Source: Patescibacteria group bacterium
Lineage (GTDB): Bacteria; Patescibacteriota; Microgenomatia; UBA10105
Direction: 5' to 3'
Assembly (NCBI GenBank): GCA_003524845.1
Contig: DQGR01000029.1
Location: forward strand, 1 to 6,656
DNA length: 6,656 nucleotides
The translations under genes were made by a program, and so were the position numbers. The notes beneath the pieces are model-generated. The model was not told the origin of the DNA. It saw only the letters and a list, made by a program, of their open reading frames with translations, and made no database searches. Shown piece after piece: positions 5,782 through 6,656 of the stretch (position 1 is its first letter; each line of letters begins with the position of its first letter).

Positions 5782-6567
5782 ATGCAAAATCCACTCTTTA
5801 TTCAGCTGATCGCCGACTATGGAGTCGGGGATCCGGCGTTTAATGAAGTAATTCAAAAATTAACATCGCTGAATCCTTTTGTTCAAGTGCGCGCAACGAG
5901 TGTGCCTGATTTTAGTACGTTGGCCACTGGATTTTGGACTGCGCAATATTCTTTGGTTAACCGTTTAGAAAACTTAATTGTTTATACTAACGTCGATCCG
6001 CGAACAGAAAAAAAAGAATCCCGTGATAAAAACGAGGGGTCAAAATTTGCATTGGCTAAATTAAAAAACGGCGCTTTAATTGCCGGAGTAAATCGAGGTT
6101 ACTGTTTTTCGCTTGTGAAACCATATATTACCGCTTTTCATCTTGCAAACGTTGCTAACAAAGGATCGCAGTTTCGTTCGCGTGACTTTTATCCTGAGGC
6201 AGTTATCGGATTTGCGAATGGTGATCAAAAATTCATTGATGCACCGCTTGAAGTAGAAAGTATCCCAGAAGTTCCGATCAATCGAATTGCCTGGGTTGAT
6301 GGATATGGGAATATAAAAACCTCAACCCGACAATCACAAGTTAATTTTAAACGGGGTCAACCGTTACAAATTGCATTAAATGGCATCAAACGCACTGCTT
6401 ATTTTAACGATGGAACGTTTAATGTCCGTGAAGGTGAACTCGCATTTGCACCGGGATCTTCTGGAGCAGCGGATAAATTCATGGAGATCTTTTTACGCGG
6501 ATTTTCAGCACATAAAGAATTCGGTAAACCGAAAGTAGAAGCAGAATTTACAGTTACGAAAGCGTAG
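5782..6567 (+). CDS. Divergent DUF62 / SAM hydroxide adenosyltransferase family protein
   Basis: The DUF62 family (related to SAM chlorinases and fluorinases) splits SAM; most bacterial and archaeal members use water and release adenosine and methionine. This 261-residue protein has the usual length and two-domain plan. The N-terminal IADYGVGD (10-17) matches the family's TDFG-x-x-D, with D12 at the ribose-binding position. VDPRTEKKESR (71-81) replaces VDPGVGT-x-RR. GVNRG (102-106) aligns with PDNG, and FRSRDFYPEA (131-140) with FHGRDIFAP. In the C-terminal domain VDGYGNIKTS (172-181) matches D-x-FGN-x-x-T, keeping the Asp and Asn that bind the methionine part, and GSSGAA (225-230) matches the terminal S-x-G segment. 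The catalytic His of FHGRD is Arg here. It may have an altered activity or only bind SAM. No signal peptide is seen. Stops are tandem, TAG then TAA. Family membership is fairly sure; activity is not. Confidence 0.85.
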   Translation: MQNPLFIQLIADYGVGDPAFNEVIQKLTSLNPFVQVRATSVPDFSTLATGFWTAQYSLVNRLENLIVYTNVDPRTEKKESRDKNEGSKFALAKLKNGALIAGVNRGYCFSLVKPYITAFHLANVANKGSQFRSRDFYPEAVIGFANGDQKFIDAPLEVESIPEVPINRIAWVDGYGNIKTSTRQSQVNFKRGQPLQIALNGIKRTAYFNDGTFNVREGELAFAPGSSGAADKFMEIFLRGFSAHKEFGKPKVEAEFTVTKA

Positions 6568-6574
6568 TAATTAG

Positions 6575-6605
6575 TGTCATGCCGAACTTGTTTCGGCATC
6601 TCGAG
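6575..6605 (+). repeat. REP-like hairpin, copy 2
   Basis: The stem atgccgaa (6579-6586) pairs perfectly with ttcggcat (6592-6599) around loop cttgt. It starts 7 bases after the DUF62 stop and matches copy 1 at 28 of 31 positions. Two of the three differences are the two partners of one base pair (C-G in copy 1, G-C here). There is no T-run after the stem. Confidence 0.85.
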
Positions 6606-6639
6606 ACAGGATTGGACGTGTTTCAAAGTTATTTTATAG

Positions 6640-6656
6640 ATCCTGAAACAAGTTCA
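6640..6656 (-). repeat. REP-like hairpin, inverted copy 3, cut by the window edge
   Basis: Read on the minus strand this is the same hairpin, with loop cttgt and stem bases tgaa and ttcaggat. It faces copy 2, so 6575 to beyond 6656 looks like one inverted-pair element. One stem pair is T-A here where copies 1 and 2 have C-G, and both partners (6644 and 6656) are visible. The rest of the stem lies outside the window. Confidence 0.75.

Noticed and set aside
1307..5793. Identical 13-mer catgcaaaatcca at the starts of ybaB (1307-1319) and the DUF62 gene (5781-5793)
   Set aside because: It encodes MQNP in two unrelated proteins with different upstream signals; probably coincidence.
1..6656. Recoded TGA (as in Gracilibacteria/Absconditabacteria)
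   Set aside because: All intact genes are open under the standard code without needing TGA as a sense codon, and Gly positions use GGN.
1..6656. CRISPR array, tRNA or rRNA genes
   Set aside because: I found no regularly spaced repeats with unique spacers, no cloverleaf and no rRNA core sequence in any gap; the gaps are short.

Overview
The window is gene-dense bacterial DNA, read with the standard code: the intact genes end in TAA or TAG and no reading frame needs a recoded TGA. Gene content suggests a small-genome bacterium, plausibly Candidate Phyla Radiation (Patescibacteria), perhaps Microgenomates. The hints are a short DnaX (about 409 codons visible), an 89-residue YbaB, an archaeal-type AhcY, a large orphan gene, starts that look leaderless, and short palindromic repeats after genes. 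This placement is inference; no rRNA or other phylogenetic marker is present.

Layout. Positions 1-1577 (+) hold the 3' part of dnaX (start outside the window) followed by ybaB, a widely conserved pair. The gap between them contains a 7-base tandem repeat that forms the dnaX stop codon and a 9-base direct repeat. A REP-like palindromic element (1590-1662) follows ybaB. A PfkB-family sugar/nucleoside kinase that looks like an adenosine kinase is at 1697-2641 (+). A 557-residue protein of unknown function is convergent to it (2707-4380, -). A short divergent promoter region (4381-4484) then leads into S-adenosylhomocysteine hydrolase (ahcY, 4485-5745, +), which is broken by a frameshift in its NAD-binding loop. 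Next is a divergent member of the DUF62 / SAM hydroxide adenosyltransferase family (5782-6567, +). The window ends inside a second REP-like element made of two inverted hairpin copies.

How the genes fit together. dnaX and ybaB are replication and nucleoid housekeeping genes. The other three recognisable genes converge on adenosine. AhcY splits S-adenosylhomocysteine into adenosine and homocysteine, DUF62 enzymes split SAM into adenosine and methionine, and an adenosine kinase would turn adenosine into AMP and so pull the reversible AhcY reaction forward. The large unknown gene lies between the kinase and ahcY, on the opposite strand, and shares a back-to-back promoter region with ahcY.

Most notable points: (1) the ahcY frameshift is best explained by loss of one CG unit from a CG run; (2) the DUF62 protein keeps its SAM-binding positions but lacks the usual catalytic His and the DPGVGT/RR signature; (3) three copies of a small hairpin differ by paired, structure-preserving changes; (4) two genes have an extended -10 element so close to the ATG that their transcripts should be leaderless or nearly so; (5) the 557-residue protein matches no family I recognise.
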